Source: Chitinophaga sp. Ak27 (GTDB lineage: Bacteria; Bacteroidota; Bacteroidia; Chitinophagales; Chitinophagaceae). Taken from it: DNA of 64,000 nucleotides. Both the position numbers and the translations under genes were made by a program. The stretch's first letter is position 1. Each line of letters opens with the position of its first letter. The notes under the pieces are model-generated. The model worked only from the letters and a program-made list of their open reading frames with translations. It was not told the DNA's origin and did not search any database. The stretch covers positions 124,001-188,000 of the forward strand of contig NZ_JABAOB010000010.1 in assembly GCF_012726295.1 (NCBI RefSeq). Reading direction: 5' to 3'. This document shows positions 43,845 to 53,398 of the stretch, piece by piece.

Positions 43845-44975
43845 TTATTTTATCACGGTAATTTTCCGCCCTTCAATTTTGAAATGCACGAGATTAGTCA
43901 TCTCCAACAGATTTAATAATTGAGATACGGGGACGTCCCTCGGAATTTTAGCGACAAAAAGGTCTTTAACATCGGTTTGATATACGACGTCTATATTATA
44001 ATATCGTTGTAATGTTGACATGATGGTGGTAATATCAGCGCCATCGAAGTAAAACAGTCCGTCTTTCCAGGCTGTTGCCTGTTGCAGATCCACATTTTTT
44101 ATCAGCTGCAATGCGCCGCCTGAAGCAGTAGCCGCCGCTTCGCCCGGGTGCAGCACCTGTGACGCATTTGGTGCATTCACCTTCACTGCGCCATTGACCA
44201 GGGTTACCTGCATTTTTCTTTCATCGCCGAAGGCCCGGAAATTGAAAGCGGTTCCTAGTACTTCAATAGTAGTTTTTGGGCTGGCAGACGTAACCAGGAA
44301 GGGTTGGTGGGCGTTTGGTTTCACTTCAAAATAGGCCTGACCCGTAGCCGCCACTTCTCTTTGGTTACCATGGAAGGAGGCAGGATATGTGAGGGTAGAA
44401 CCTGCATCTATCCATACTTTGGTACCATCGCCCAGCACAATGGCCAATGGCTTACTACCATTGGGCACCTGGATGGTATTCAGGCTGCTGGCCGTATCAG
44501 CGCCGGCATAAGTGATTTGCCCGTTGGCATTTTTTGAAACGCTGACCTGTCCCTGTACCACGAGGGTACCGTTGCCGGCACTGTCAAGCAGGATACGTTG
44601 TCCATTACCCAACGTAAGCACGGCATGGTTGCCGGCTGGTGCAGGAATATCGTTGCGGAAACGCTCGGCTTGTGGCGCCAATGGCGCCGGCTGGCGTTGG
44701 TAGAAATAATAACCGGTACCGAGCACCAACGCTACTGCAGCGGCTGCCGCCCAACGGCTCCAGTGGATGATCTTTCCTGAACGACGACGTAATACTGGCT
44801 GCAGGCGCTCACGGATAGCGGCCTCCAGCTGCTGCTGATCACCCAACAGTTGTTCGTTCCAATCGCCCTGCTGCTGAAAAGCATTGAACAATTGGTTATA
44901 CTGCAACAGCTCTGCATCAGTAGCTGTACCAGATACCACTTTTTCCGCCAATAGTATTACTTCCTCTTTTGTCAT
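43845..44975 (-). CDS. FecR-family anti-sigma regulator
   Basis: 376 residues. The N-terminus is a short anti-sigma part (SGTATDAELLQYNQLFNAF), then one membrane helix at about 72-90 (WAAAAAVALVLGTGYYFYQ). Periplasmic FecR domain: VPNGSKPLAIVLGDGTKVWI, GQAYFEVKPNAHQPFLV, LGTAFNFRAFGDE. The end is an STN-like/DUF4974 domain (FVAKIPRDVPVSQLLNLLEM). It lies between the sigma gene and susC and should relay the receptor signal. The start is a standard ATG and length is normal. Confidence 0.95.
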   Translation of the reverse strand: MTKEEVILLAEKVVSGTATDAELLQYNQLFNAFQQQGDWNEQLLGDQQQLEAAIRERLQPVLRRRSGKIIHWSRWAAAAAVALVLGTGYYFYQRQPAPLAPQAERFRNDIPAPAGNHAVLTLGNGQRILLDSAGNGTLVVQGQVSVSKNANGQITYAGADTASSLNTIQVPNGSKPLAIVLGDGTKVWIDAGSTLTYPASFHGNQREVAATGQAYFEVKPNAHQPFLVTSASPKTTIEVLGTAFNFRAFGDERKMQVTLVNGAVKVNAPNASQVLHPGEAAATASGGALQLIKNVDLQQATAWKDGLFYFDGADITTIMSTLQRYYNIDVVYQTDVKDLFVAKIPRDVPVSQLLNLLEMTNLVHFKIEGRKITVIK

Positions 44976-45055
44976 ACGTAGCCGTTCTTATACATAGGCA
45001 GTTGTAAAAGGACATACCCTTAAACTCATTTCAATTTTTTTTTGAAATGATAGTT

Positions 45056-45643
45056 TTACTTGTATTGGGTTAGCACAGGAAGGAGTAACATGGCGAGCAG
45101 GTAAGGATCTACCGCTGCCCGGATGCGTTTTAGCGCAATTGTTTTCTGCGCTTCCACAGTTTTGATAGATATATTCAATAAGTCTGCTATCTGTTGATTG
45201 GTCAGCTGCCCATCCCTGCTCAGGAGAAATATTTCCCGGCACTTTTCGGGAAGATGATTAATTACCTGCTGGATAATAGCTTTCAGGTCGTTTAATTCCA
45301 GGTAGTCCTGTGGGCCGGGCGTTTGGGGGAAAGATAAGCCAGCCAGCTCTGTATAGAAATCTGCCCGCACCTTGCCGGAACGGATATAGTTGGCCACTTT
45401 AAACCGCACCGCGCTGCGCAGGTAGGCCGGAACGGCCTGGATGTCGAGTTGTTCACGCTTTTCCCATAACCAGGCAAAAATGTCCTGTACAATGTCCATA
45501 CATACATCCTGGTCCCGTAGCAAATGAAAGGCAGCCTGGTACATACGCGACCAGTGGCGGGAATATAGCATATCAAATGCTATCACATCACCTCTCTTCA
45601 GCATGCTTATCAACTCCAGGTCACTATGGGAACTTTCCGGCAT
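45056..45643 (-). CDS. ECF sigma-70 factor (FecI-like)
   Basis: 195 residues from the ATG at 45643, chosen because it starts the family right before SDLELISMLKRGDVIAFDML; the longer frame to 45757 has no family character. Region 2 is at CMDIVQDIFAWLWEKREQLD and region 4 at LPEKCREIFLLSRDGQLTNQQIADLLNISIKTVEAQ. It should drive expression of the cluster under FecR control. It is divergent from the TPR histidine kinase gene, with about 270 bases of shared upstream DNA. Confidence 0.95.
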   Translation of the reverse strand: MPESSHSDLELISMLKRGDVIAFDMLYSRHWSRMYQAAFHLLRDQDVCMDIVQDIFAWLWEKREQLDIQAVPAYLRSAVRFKVANYIRSGKVRADFYTELAGLSFPQTPGPQDYLELNDLKAIIQQVINHLPEKCREIFLLSRDGQLTNQQIADLLNISIKTVEAQKTIALKRIRAAVDPYLLAMLLLPVLTQYK

Positions 45644-45914
45644 CAAATTATCTACATTTCTACCGCTAAAATAAAGAAAGACGCCAAAATTCCCCATACA
45701 TATAGCATAATCTACATGTAAGTGCTCCGCGAATATTCCTCTACTCTCCCCGGACATCTGTTTATTCCCGGCAGTTATTAATCTTTACAGCCGGATATTG
45801 GTTGTACCCCTAATTTTGAAAAAGCAGTCATTCTATTTACCTGCAAGGGGATTTAAACAGAAATAATATATATTGAAACAATTTTTCGTTATCTAAAGCG
45901 CAATTAAACTTACT

Positions 45915-47825
45915 GTGAGCACAATCTTCCGTCAGACCATCAAAGCCTTTGGGCTGTTTTACCTGTTTTGTTTTGTTACCTCCTGCCAGGTAAACGATCA
46001 GCAAAAAACGGCGCCCGTTAGCCCGCAATACGGTAATGATTCGCTCTATATAGCCACGGTGCTGTCTTTCGATACCTCTTCCCAGCAAAGGCGGGCGGAG
46101 AAAATAAACCAGATGCTGGCCAGTATCCCGCAAACACCGCAGCGGGATAGCAATCCCTGGTACAACTATTTCAAAGCATACCAGTACGACCTCCGTAAAA
46201 GTGCGGACAGCAGCGCGCAGTTCTACCATCTCATGAACCCCTCCCCCGGGCAAACGGACTTGTTGGCACTGAAAGATTATGTACTATTTAACAATGCCAT
46301 CAGTAATTTCAACATTGCCAAAGCAGAGCTGGTGAGCCAGATTATAACTGCAGTAGAAAGGGCAGAGAAAAACAACAGCGTATTCGCATACCGGTTATAC
46401 GACCTGCTGGCCAAAGCCTATTACAACAACGCCAATATCAACAAGTCTATCGACTATACCCAAAAGTACTATGCGCATCACCCCTTCAAAGATCATCCGG
46501 CCATCCGGCAGCGTTACTTTGATATCTGCTTCTTGCTGGCTGCCCAGCAGGCGAATCCAGGGAAAATGCAGGCCTACCTCGACAGCGCCCGCGCCTTTGC
46601 CCGCCTGATCAATGACAGCCTGGCCCTGGCCCGCACGTATGACTATGAATCCCAGGTGTATTCCATAGAACAGGAGTCCGATAAAGCCGTGGAAAGCCAG
46701 CGGAAGTATTTTAACTACCTGGCACAACATGGCCAGTTGAATAAAATAGCTTTTAATAACCTGGCTACTGCCTTTACCCGCAATAACCAGCCCGATTCAG
46801 CGATTCACTACTACCAGCTGTGTATCGAATGGGCTAATCAACAAACCTCCAACGTAAACCTGCAACCTGTCTACGAAGGATTACATGAATCATACAAGAA
46901 AAAGGGAGACTATAAAGAGGCGCTGGCTGCCTTGCACCAAGCTTTTAATATCTATGGCGCCAATAAAGAAAACATTGAAGCCGCCAAAATAGAGGAGCTG
47001 CATACACAATATCAGACCGAGAAAAAAGACCAGGCCATTGCCTCCCTCCAAACTACCAATAATCTCAACAGAAAAATTATTAACCAGCAACGCTGGATAT
47101 TTGTGACCATCTGTTGCTTACTGATAGCTGTAGCCTCCTACGGTTATGTTGCCTACCGTCAGAAGTTGCTCAAAGAAAAAAACGAAAGGCTGGCCACCGA
47201 AAACAAACGACTGATCCTGGAACAAAAAACCAGGCAAATGCAGTTAAACCCGCACTTTATCTACAACGCCATCGCCAATCTGCAGGGCCTGATCAGCGAT
47301 GACAAAAAATATGAAGCCAACGCCTACCTGGTGGCCTTCTCCAAACTCATGCGCGACATCCTGGAATTGAACCGGAATGACCTCGTTACCCTGGAAGATG
47401 AAGCACGTTCCCTCAAAAACTATATTGAACTCCAGCAAATGCGTTATGAAAATGCATTTGAGTATGAAATTGAGGACGGCGACCTGGATAGCTCAGAACT
47501 ACTGATCCCTCCCATGCTGATTCAGCCTTTCGTAGAAAACTCCATCGAACATGGATTTAAAGCCATTGACTACAAAGGCAGGCTGGTAATCCGCTTCCGG
47601 GAAGAACCCACCCGTTTGGTGATTACCATCGAAGACAATGGGAGCGGTGCAAAAGCAGTGGTACAAAACCCTACCGGCAAAAAATCGCTTTCCCGTATCA
47701 TTACGCAGGAGCGGTTGAATGTACTGTTTAACCAACAAAGTCGCCAGGCGTGGTTTGAATCAGGACCCAAAATGGAAGGAACCGGCTTTTTCACCGTCAT
47801 TTACCTTCCCATACAAATAGCATAA
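45915..47825 (+). CDS. TPR-containing sensor histidine kinase with N-terminal lipobox
   Basis: 636 residues, starting with GTG. The N-terminus is basic then hydrophobic and ends in a lipobox (FCFVTSCQ, Cys near residue 24), so it may be a lipoprotein. About 340 residues of TPR repeats follow, for example NQPDSAIHYYQLCIEWANQ and GDYKEALAALHQAFNIYGAN. Then one membrane helix at about 394-412, a coiled coil, and the His_kinase domain with H447 (MQLNPHFIYNAIANL) and the ATP N-box (MLIQPFVENSIEHGF). It phosphorylates the LytTR regulator encoded 10 bases downstream. An N-terminal lipid plus an internal membrane helix would hold the TPR part at the membrane at both ends. Confidence 0.93.
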   Translation: MSTIFRQTIKAFGLFYLFCFVTSCQVNDQQKTAPVSPQYGNDSLYIATVLSFDTSSQQRRAEKINQMLASIPQTPQRDSNPWYNYFKAYQYDLRKSADSSAQFYHLMNPSPGQTDLLALKDYVLFNNAISNFNIAKAELVSQIITAVERAEKNNSVFAYRLYDLLAKAYYNNANINKSIDYTQKYYAHHPFKDHPAIRQRYFDICFLLAAQQANPGKMQAYLDSARAFARLINDSLALARTYDYESQVYSIEQESDKAVESQRKYFNYLAQHGQLNKIAFNNLATAFTRNNQPDSAIHYYQLCIEWANQQTSNVNLQPVYEGLHESYKKKGDYKEALAALHQAFNIYGANKENIEAAKIEELHTQYQTEKKDQAIASLQTTNNLNRKIINQQRWIFVTICCLLIAVASYGYVAYRQKLLKEKNERLATENKRLILEQKTRQMQLNPHFIYNAIANLQGLISDDKKYEANAYLVAFSKLMRDILELNRNDLVTLEDEARSLKNYIELQQMRYENAFEYEIEDGDLDSSELLIPPMLIQPFVENSIEHGFKAIDYKGRLVIRFREEPTRLVITIEDNGSGAKAVVQNPTGKKSLSRIITQERLNVLFNQQSRQAWFESGPKMEGTGFFTVIYLPIQIA

Positions 47826-47835
47826 ACGATATCAG

Positions 47836-48573
47836 ATGACTATATATATCCTCGAAGACGAAAAGAATATTCTTAAACATATCATGGCTTTGGTGAGTAA
47901 CATCCCTTATCTCCAGGTGGTGGGATATTCGGCCGACGTGGCAAAGGCGACTACGGAAATTCCCCAGCTGCAACCCGAGTTGATATTGGCCGACATACAA
48001 CTCAAAGACGGGAACAGCTTTAGTCTTTTCAACAAAATTAACGTGGAGGCGAGCCAGATTATTTTCATCACCGCCTACGACCAATACGCTATCCAGGCAC
48101 TGAACCTGGGCGCATTTGCCTACCTGCTCAAACCCATTGAAACCAATATTTTCAACGAAACGGTCGACCGCTGCTTCAAAAAAACAGAAGAGCATAAATT
48201 TAACCGGCAGCAGATGGAACTTTCTTCCAACTATTACAAGGGAGATACCAGGCCCCGTAAAATTGCGTTAAAAAACTTCAAGTTCACCCAGATAGTACCC
48301 ATAGAAGATATCCTTTATTGCAAGAGCGACAAAGGTTACACCACCTTCCTGCTAAAGGATGGCACTTCAGTATTGGTGTCTAAAATCCTGAAGGATTACG
48401 AACCTTTGCTGCCCACCGATACTTTTATCCGTTGCCATCAATCTTACCTGGTGAATGGCAATTATATCAGCAAGTACTTTAAAGACGGTTACCTGGAGAT
48501 GTTGACCGGCGATAAAGTACCGGTATCTGATCGTAAGCGGGATATTGTACAGGAGTTTATAGAGCGATTGTAA
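47836..48573 (+). CDS. LytTR-type response regulator
   Basis: 245 residues. Receiver domain with acidic E7-D8-E9, phospho-acceptor D53 (LILADIQLKDG) and the conserved Lys in AYLLKPIE. The LytTR domain follows (DILYCKSDKGYTTFLLKDG, RCHQSYLVNGNYI, VPVSDRKRDIV). It starts 10 bases after the kinase stop and is its partner. Possible targets include the divergent sigma gene. Confidence 0.95.
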   Translation: MTIYILEDEKNILKHIMALVSNIPYLQVVGYSADVAKATTEIPQLQPELILADIQLKDGNSFSLFNKINVEASQIIFITAYDQYAIQALNLGAFAYLLKPIETNIFNETVDRCFKKTEEHKFNRQQMELSSNYYKGDTRPRKIALKNFKFTQIVPIEDILYCKSDKGYTTFLLKDGTSVLVSKILKDYEPLLPTDTFIRCHQSYLVNGNYISKYFKDGYLEMLTGDKVPVSDRKRDIVQEFIERL

Positions 48574-48731
48574 TCACGTAAGGCAGCAAAGTAACAAAGA
48601 CGTGAAGATATGCACACCATTGTTATTCCATTGCCATGCTGCGTAAAAAATTGACCTTCCACCTTGCAAATCCCCCTCCTACTGCTTATCTTGTCAGTTG
48701 CCCTGATGATATCCAATGGGCGGGACATCGT

Positions 48732-49832
48732 ATGGAAACAGGAACAGTGACTAAAATCAGCATCCAACCGGATTTATTAAAAACCAGGCAACACTACCAG
48801 GTGCTGGACGGGCTGCGGGGAGTAGCCGCTTTGGTAGTGGTGATATTTCATTTCCTTGAATGTGTATACAGCGATTACAGTAAGAATTTTGCGGGACATG
48901 GGTTCCTGGCAGTCGACTTCTTCTTTTGCCTCTCGGGCTTCGTGATCGCCTATGCTTATGATGGCCGCATTGACAAAATGGGATTAAAAGAATTTTTTAA
49001 ATCGAGGCTTATCCGGCTACATCCCCTGGTAATATTAGGAAGCGTCATGGGATTACTCGCCTTTTTATTTGATCCGTTTGCCACACTTCCAAACACTTAC
49101 AGCTTTATGCAGCTGGCTATTTTATTTCTCTGCTCCATCTTGTTGATTCCTTACCCCGTGATGACGGAGCGCACCTTCAATTTATTTGGGTTCAACGCAC
49201 CTGCCTGGTCCTTATTCTGGGAATACGTAGCCAACATCTGCTATGCCCTGGTACTACGAAAAGCCCGTCGCGGTATACTGGTAGCACTCATGATAGCAGC
49301 CGCCCTGGCGCTGGGTTATGCAGGCCATAGTGCCGGCAACCTGATGGGCGGATGGGGAAAAGATAATTTCTGGCATGGTGGAGCCCGCGTCGCTTATTCC
49401 TTCCTGGCCGGAATGCTGGTGTTTCGTTTTAATCTTATTATCAAAAATAAACTGGGATTTGCGGGTCTTACTGTATTGTTGTTGCTCTCCTTACTGATGC
49501 CTTACTTTACCCACAACTGGATGGTGGAACTGGCCGTTGTACTGGTTTATTTCCCGCTATTGATTGCATTGGGTGCAGGCGCAGTGGCTAACAATGGCTG
49601 GAAAAAAATCTGTGTATTTTCCGGGAATATCTCGTACCCCCTGTATATGACACATTATGCGGCGATCTGGATGTTTGCCAATTACTATACTGCGCATAAA
49701 CCGGATACACTTACGCTTACGTTTATTGTAACGGGGGCCACCATGGCATTGATTGGGATTGCTTACGCGGCCATGAAGTTGTATGATATCCCGGTAAGGA
49801 AGTATTTAAGCAGCAAGAGAAAAATGAGTTAA
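48732..49832 (+). CDS. Acyltransferase 3-family membrane protein
   Basis: 366 residues from the ATG at 48732; an earlier in-frame ATG at 48636 adds 32 residues that do not fit the family. It opens with the usual signature LDGLRGVAALVVVIFHF, whose His is catalytic, then FLAVDFFFCLSGFVIAYAY, and has ten or so membrane helices. Members transfer acyl groups to cell-surface sugars or lipids at the inner membrane; the acceptor is unknown. It lies downstream of the LytTR pair but 158 bases apart, so it is probably its own unit. It ends at a long terminator. Confidence 0.92.
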   Translation: METGTVTKISIQPDLLKTRQHYQVLDGLRGVAALVVVIFHFLECVYSDYSKNFAGHGFLAVDFFFCLSGFVIAYAYDGRIDKMGLKEFFKSRLIRLHPLVILGSVMGLLAFLFDPFATLPNTYSFMQLAILFLCSILLIPYPVMTERTFNLFGFNAPAWSLFWEYVANICYALVLRKARRGILVALMIAAALALGYAGHSAGNLMGGWGKDNFWHGGARVAYSFLAGMLVFRFNLIIKNKLGFAGLTVLLLLSLLMPYFTHNWMVELAVVLVYFPLLIALGAGAVANNGWKKICVFSGNISYPLYMTHYAAIWMFANYYTAHKPDTLTLTFIVTGATMALIGIAYAAMKLYDIPVRKYLSSKRKMS

Positions 49833-49844
49833 ATAAACTTTCGA

Positions 49845-49896
49845 TAAAAAAGGATCAGCCCTTACACCATGTGGTGTAAGGGCTGATCCTTTTTTA
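49845..49896. terminator. Bidirectional terminator, 25-bp perfect arms
   Basis: A perfect palindrome of 25-base arms with a 2-base centre lies between the convergent acyltransferase and Oar-like receptor genes. The arm core is aggatcagcccttacacca, with A/T runs at the ends, so it works for both strands. Confidence 0.9.
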
Positions 49897-49905
49897 TCCG
49901 CCTTC

Positions 49906-52900
49906 TTAGAACGAATACTTCATACCAAACTGCACCTGGAAATAGGATGCAGTTTTCTGACGGGTACCTGCATTGGTATTTACCTTGTAGGTAAATGAAT
50001 TGGTAGCCTGGTCGAAACCTGTTACGGTATAGAGGTTGGTGTTAATGATCTGCGTATAGCCGCCCCATTTATAATTCAACAGGTTCAGCACATTGAAGAT
50101 ATCTCCGCGGAAAGATAATTTATGTGTTTTATACAGCTTTACATCTTTCATCACGCTTAAGTTCCATTGTGCGCGCCAGGGCTGTACACCACCGTTGTAT
50201 GGCGCAAATTTTCCGAAGTTGCCGGTCAGGAATTTACGATACTCAGGACTGGTTTTATCCAATAAGGTTTGCATATCTGTGCGTATGTTGGCGGGAGTTT
50301 TAGCATCATTCGGATCAAAAATATACGCCAGGTTAGTACCATCATTACTTTCACCGATCACATCTTTATTCACATACACAGAGTAGCGGGCATTCTGATA
50401 AGCCTGGAAGGAAGAGCTCACGCTAAAGCCCCAGAAACTTGGGCTGAGCAACAGCGCTACTATTTTGTGCGGCTGGTCGCCGTCGCTGTACCAGTTCTTA
50501 CCGTAGCTGCTATAATCCCAATAGTTAGGACCTACTGCGAAGTTGGCGTTACGAGGATCGCCATTGTCGTACGGAGGGGTGCCGGTAGCTTTACCTCTTG
50601 CATAGGACAAGCTGAAATAACCGTCTTTACGCAATTGCACCGCTGCTTCGATCATAGCGCCGAAGTATTTAGATGCCCAGTTGGTGTTGGTAAAATACCT
50701 TACCTGGTTAAAGTTGGATGATATCCTGGAATTGGCCAGTACCGGCAGATAGCTGGTAGAAGTACTGTTGTTCAGCGTGCTGGCAGGTACGTATACTGCC
50801 CTTCCTTCGTTGGTCGTAAATTCCGGGTTACGTTTCAAGTTCAGGTCGTACAGGTAAAAGTTATTCCAGGTAGTATTGTAATAAAGATTGGCGCCCATGC
50901 GGAACCAACTGTTGAAGTAGTGATAGTAGCTCAGGTTTGTTTTAAACGTGAGCGGTATTTTCAGGTGTTTGTCTAATACCAGTACGGTAGCAGGTTGTGT
51001 GGTGGGCAAAGAATGGTAATAATCTACTCCCGGCACCTTGCTGAAATCTTTCTGGTAAGCCTGCCAGTCAGGTACCGGTACATTGCTGCGGATATCTACC
51101 TGGCGAAAGTCTACTCCATTATCGATATGCGCAAATGTCAATGGTTGGGTGGTAAGCTCAGATGCAAACAATCCGGCGCCCCATTTCACCACATCCTGGC
51201 CATTGTTGTTTACGTCCCAGATGAGGTTTACCCGTGGCTGGATGTTTTTGGCATCAAAGGGTACTACGTCTGTTCTCACGCCAAGATCTTTATACAGCAG
51301 TTCATTGAAGGTAGGCTTACCGGCAATGATGTTACCATCCCAACGGAGACCAACGGTTAAGTTGAGGTTGGGCCGCAGGTTGGTTTCCATTTGTGCAAAT
51401 ACACCCAGTTGAATCAACGGTACGTTCACTGCGGGGTTGTTACCGTTCAGTGGTATTTTCCGGTTAAAGCGATAAGGGTTGTTATTATCCATATCGTCGA
51501 TGCTGGCGTAGTAAAACTGTCCCTGTTGGTCGTGGGAAAGGCGGTCGCCGATGAAGTTGATGTTATTATCGGTACCAAACAGGAAGTTCAGGTTACCTTT
51601 CTTATAATGGAAATAGTCTAACAGCTGTACCACGTTGGAGGCATCTGTTTCCGGTACCCAGTTTTGGTTACCGAAAGCCACGGTAGTAGTACCTGTAGTG
51701 CCATCACTGAAAGTAGAGGTAACGTTTACAAAGCCTTCCGGTACACGGTTGTACAGGAAGTGAAGGAATTTCCGGTAGGTGCTGTAGTTTACTTTCAGCT
51801 CATTGTATGATTTTTCGGAGAACTCGGTGCGGAGGCCCAGCATTACGCCGTGATCTTCTTCCACGCCGGTATATTCTGTAGATAGTAGCCCATTTGACTT
51901 CAGTTTATTGGGATCGGTGAAGTGGAGATAGTTATACTTCAGGGTGAGCAGGTTGCGGCGATTGATGTTCCAGTCGATCTTTGCGAAGGCATTTTTGGTA
52001 GACTGGGTGATATTAATCGCGCCATACTCAGGTCCTACCGGGAATCCGAATTTCTTTTCCATGATAGACACGATCCTGTCGAGGTTGGCTTTGGTGATGC
52101 CCAGGTTCTTTTCGGCCTGTGCCTGGTTGGGAGCAGAAAAGCCGAAGTCGTAAGCCCGGAATGGGATCGTATTCTGGTATTGATCGTAGGATACGAGGAA
52201 GTGCAATTTGTCTTTGATGATGGGGCCGCTGAACAGGGCGCCACCCTGGAAGATCTCATATTTAGTGGTGAGGCGGTTGCCATTCACATCTTTTTTGGCA
52301 GCCAGGTCGTTGGCGCCATAGTAGCTCCATACGGAACCTGAAAACTGGTTTGTTCCTGATTTGGTGATAGCTTTTACCACACCACCGGAACCTCGGCCAT
52401 TGGCCACATCGTATGAGTTGGTGGATACTTCAAACTCGCGGATTGTTTCCGAGGAAATAGAAAACGCAGCATCTGTAACGCCACCGAAAGTAGCGCGGCG
52501 ATTGCTCACCCCGTCGAGCATGTAGCCTGTGCCCCCTGCTTTGGCGCCGGCCAGGGAGGTGCCGTTAGACAAAGGGGATAGCGTCATCAGATCAGTATAG
52601 TTGCGGGATGCCAGCGGAATTTTCTGTATCACTTTACCAGTGATAGCAGTTCCGGTACCGAGGCGGTCCACACTATTGTTAAAGCTGTTGGACTTTACCG
52701 ATACTTCCTGCAGGGTTTTGGCGTTGCGGCCAAGCACAATGCTATGTAATACCAGGCGGTCGCCCAGGTTAAGCACATTGCTTTTCAGCAGGGTGGTTTG
52801 TAATCCCAGGAAAGAAACGGTGATATCATAGGTCCCTACGGGCAAGTCTCTAAATGAGAAATATCCTTTCCGGTCGGATGCTGTAGCGGTCATGAAGCCG

Positions 52901-53073
52901 GTACCGGTGTTTCTAACCTGTATGTTGGCTCCTTCAATTGGCGCTTTAGCATCGTCATATACAAACCCGGTGATACCGGATCCGGTCGACTGGCCCATGG
53001 CTTGCATGGCGGATAAAAAAATGGACAGTAGGAGTAATGTAGTGTAATTGAATAAGTGTGCATACTTCTTCAT
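49906..53073 (-). CDS. Oar-like TonB-dependent receptor
   Basis: 1055 residues with signal peptide (ending MQAMGQ). In order: a carboxypeptidase-regulatory domain at about 30-115 (ITGFVYDDAKAPIEGANIQVR), a TonB plug at about 120-250 (YTDLMTLSPLSNGTSLAGAK, RGSGGVVKAITKSGTNQFSG) and a large barrel. The shape is that of Oar-type proteins, which in some Bacteroidota and myxobacteria export or import large molecules. It has no STN domain and no SusD partner, so it is not of the signalling type. It is divergent from the amino-acid permease. Confidence 0.92.
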   Translation of the reverse strand: MKKYAHLFNYTTLLLLSIFLSAMQAMGQSTGSGITGFVYDDAKAPIEGANIQVRNTGTGFMTATASDRKGYFSFRDLPVGTYDITVSFLGLQTTLLKSNVLNLGDRLVLHSIVLGRNAKTLQEVSVKSNSFNNSVDRLGTGTAITGKVIQKIPLASRNYTDLMTLSPLSNGTSLAGAKAGGTGYMLDGVSNRRATFGGVTDAAFSISSETIREFEVSTNSYDVANGRGSGGVVKAITKSGTNQFSGSVWSYYGANDLAAKKDVNGNRLTTKYEIFQGGALFSGPIIKDKLHFLVSYDQYQNTIPFRAYDFGFSAPNQAQAEKNLGITKANLDRIVSIMEKKFGFPVGPEYGAINITQSTKNAFAKIDWNINRRNLLTLKYNYLHFTDPNKLKSNGLLSTEYTGVEEDHGVMLGLRTEFSEKSYNELKVNYSTYRKFLHFLYNRVPEGFVNVTSTFSDGTTGTTTVAFGNQNWVPETDASNVVQLLDYFHYKKGNLNFLFGTDNNINFIGDRLSHDQQGQFYYASIDDMDNNNPYRFNRKIPLNGNNPAVNVPLIQLGVFAQMETNLRPNLNLTVGLRWDGNIIAGKPTFNELLYKDLGVRTDVVPFDAKNIQPRVNLIWDVNNNGQDVVKWGAGLFASELTTQPLTFAHIDNGVDFRQVDIRSNVPVPDWQAYQKDFSKVPGVDYYHSLPTTQPATVLVLDKHLKIPLTFKTNLSYYHYFNSWFRMGANLYYNTTWNNFYLYDLNLKRNPEFTTNEGRAVYVPASTLNNSTSTSYLPVLANSRISSNFNQVRYFTNTNWASKYFGAMIEAAVQLRKDGYFSLSYARGKATGTPPYDNGDPRNANFAVGPNYWDYSSYGKNWYSDGDQPHKIVALLLSPSFWGFSVSSSFQAYQNARYSVYVNKDVIGESNDGTNLAYIFDPNDAKTPANIRTDMQTLLDKTSPEYRKFLTGNFGKFAPYNGGVQPWRAQWNLSVMKDVKLYKTHKLSFRGDIFNVLNLLNYKWGGYTQIINTNLYTVTGFDQATNSFTYKVNTNAGTRQKTASYFQVQFGMKYSF

Positions 53074-53398
53074 AAAGAATGGTAGTTTTACGGGTGCAAA
53101 AATAGATGGATAGATAAAGGTTGTTCCTGGCTCATGAAAAGTTCACAAATTGATAAAACTGGCTAAAGGAGTACTATTGGCTGATAAGGAGTGATTTTCT
53201 GATATTTTCTTGCACAAGGGTCAAAATAATCTATAATAGGGTGTTTTAAGGGTGACCTAAAGACTGATTCATATATTTTTCTTATTTTTCCGGTAAACGG
53301 GGAATATCAACCATCAGTAGTCATGCAGCCAAAACAATATATAGCGCCACTTTTGCTGAAATTACCTCAAATTTGCAACTTTTACCAGCACAACAACA
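53074..53398. other. Divergent intergenic region
   Basis: 325 bases between the Oar-like receptor (minus) and the permease (plus). On the minus strand TATTTTTG (53097-53104) is a -7 box 23 bases before the receptor ATG, with no good -33. No gene or RNA is seen. Confidence 0.45.
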
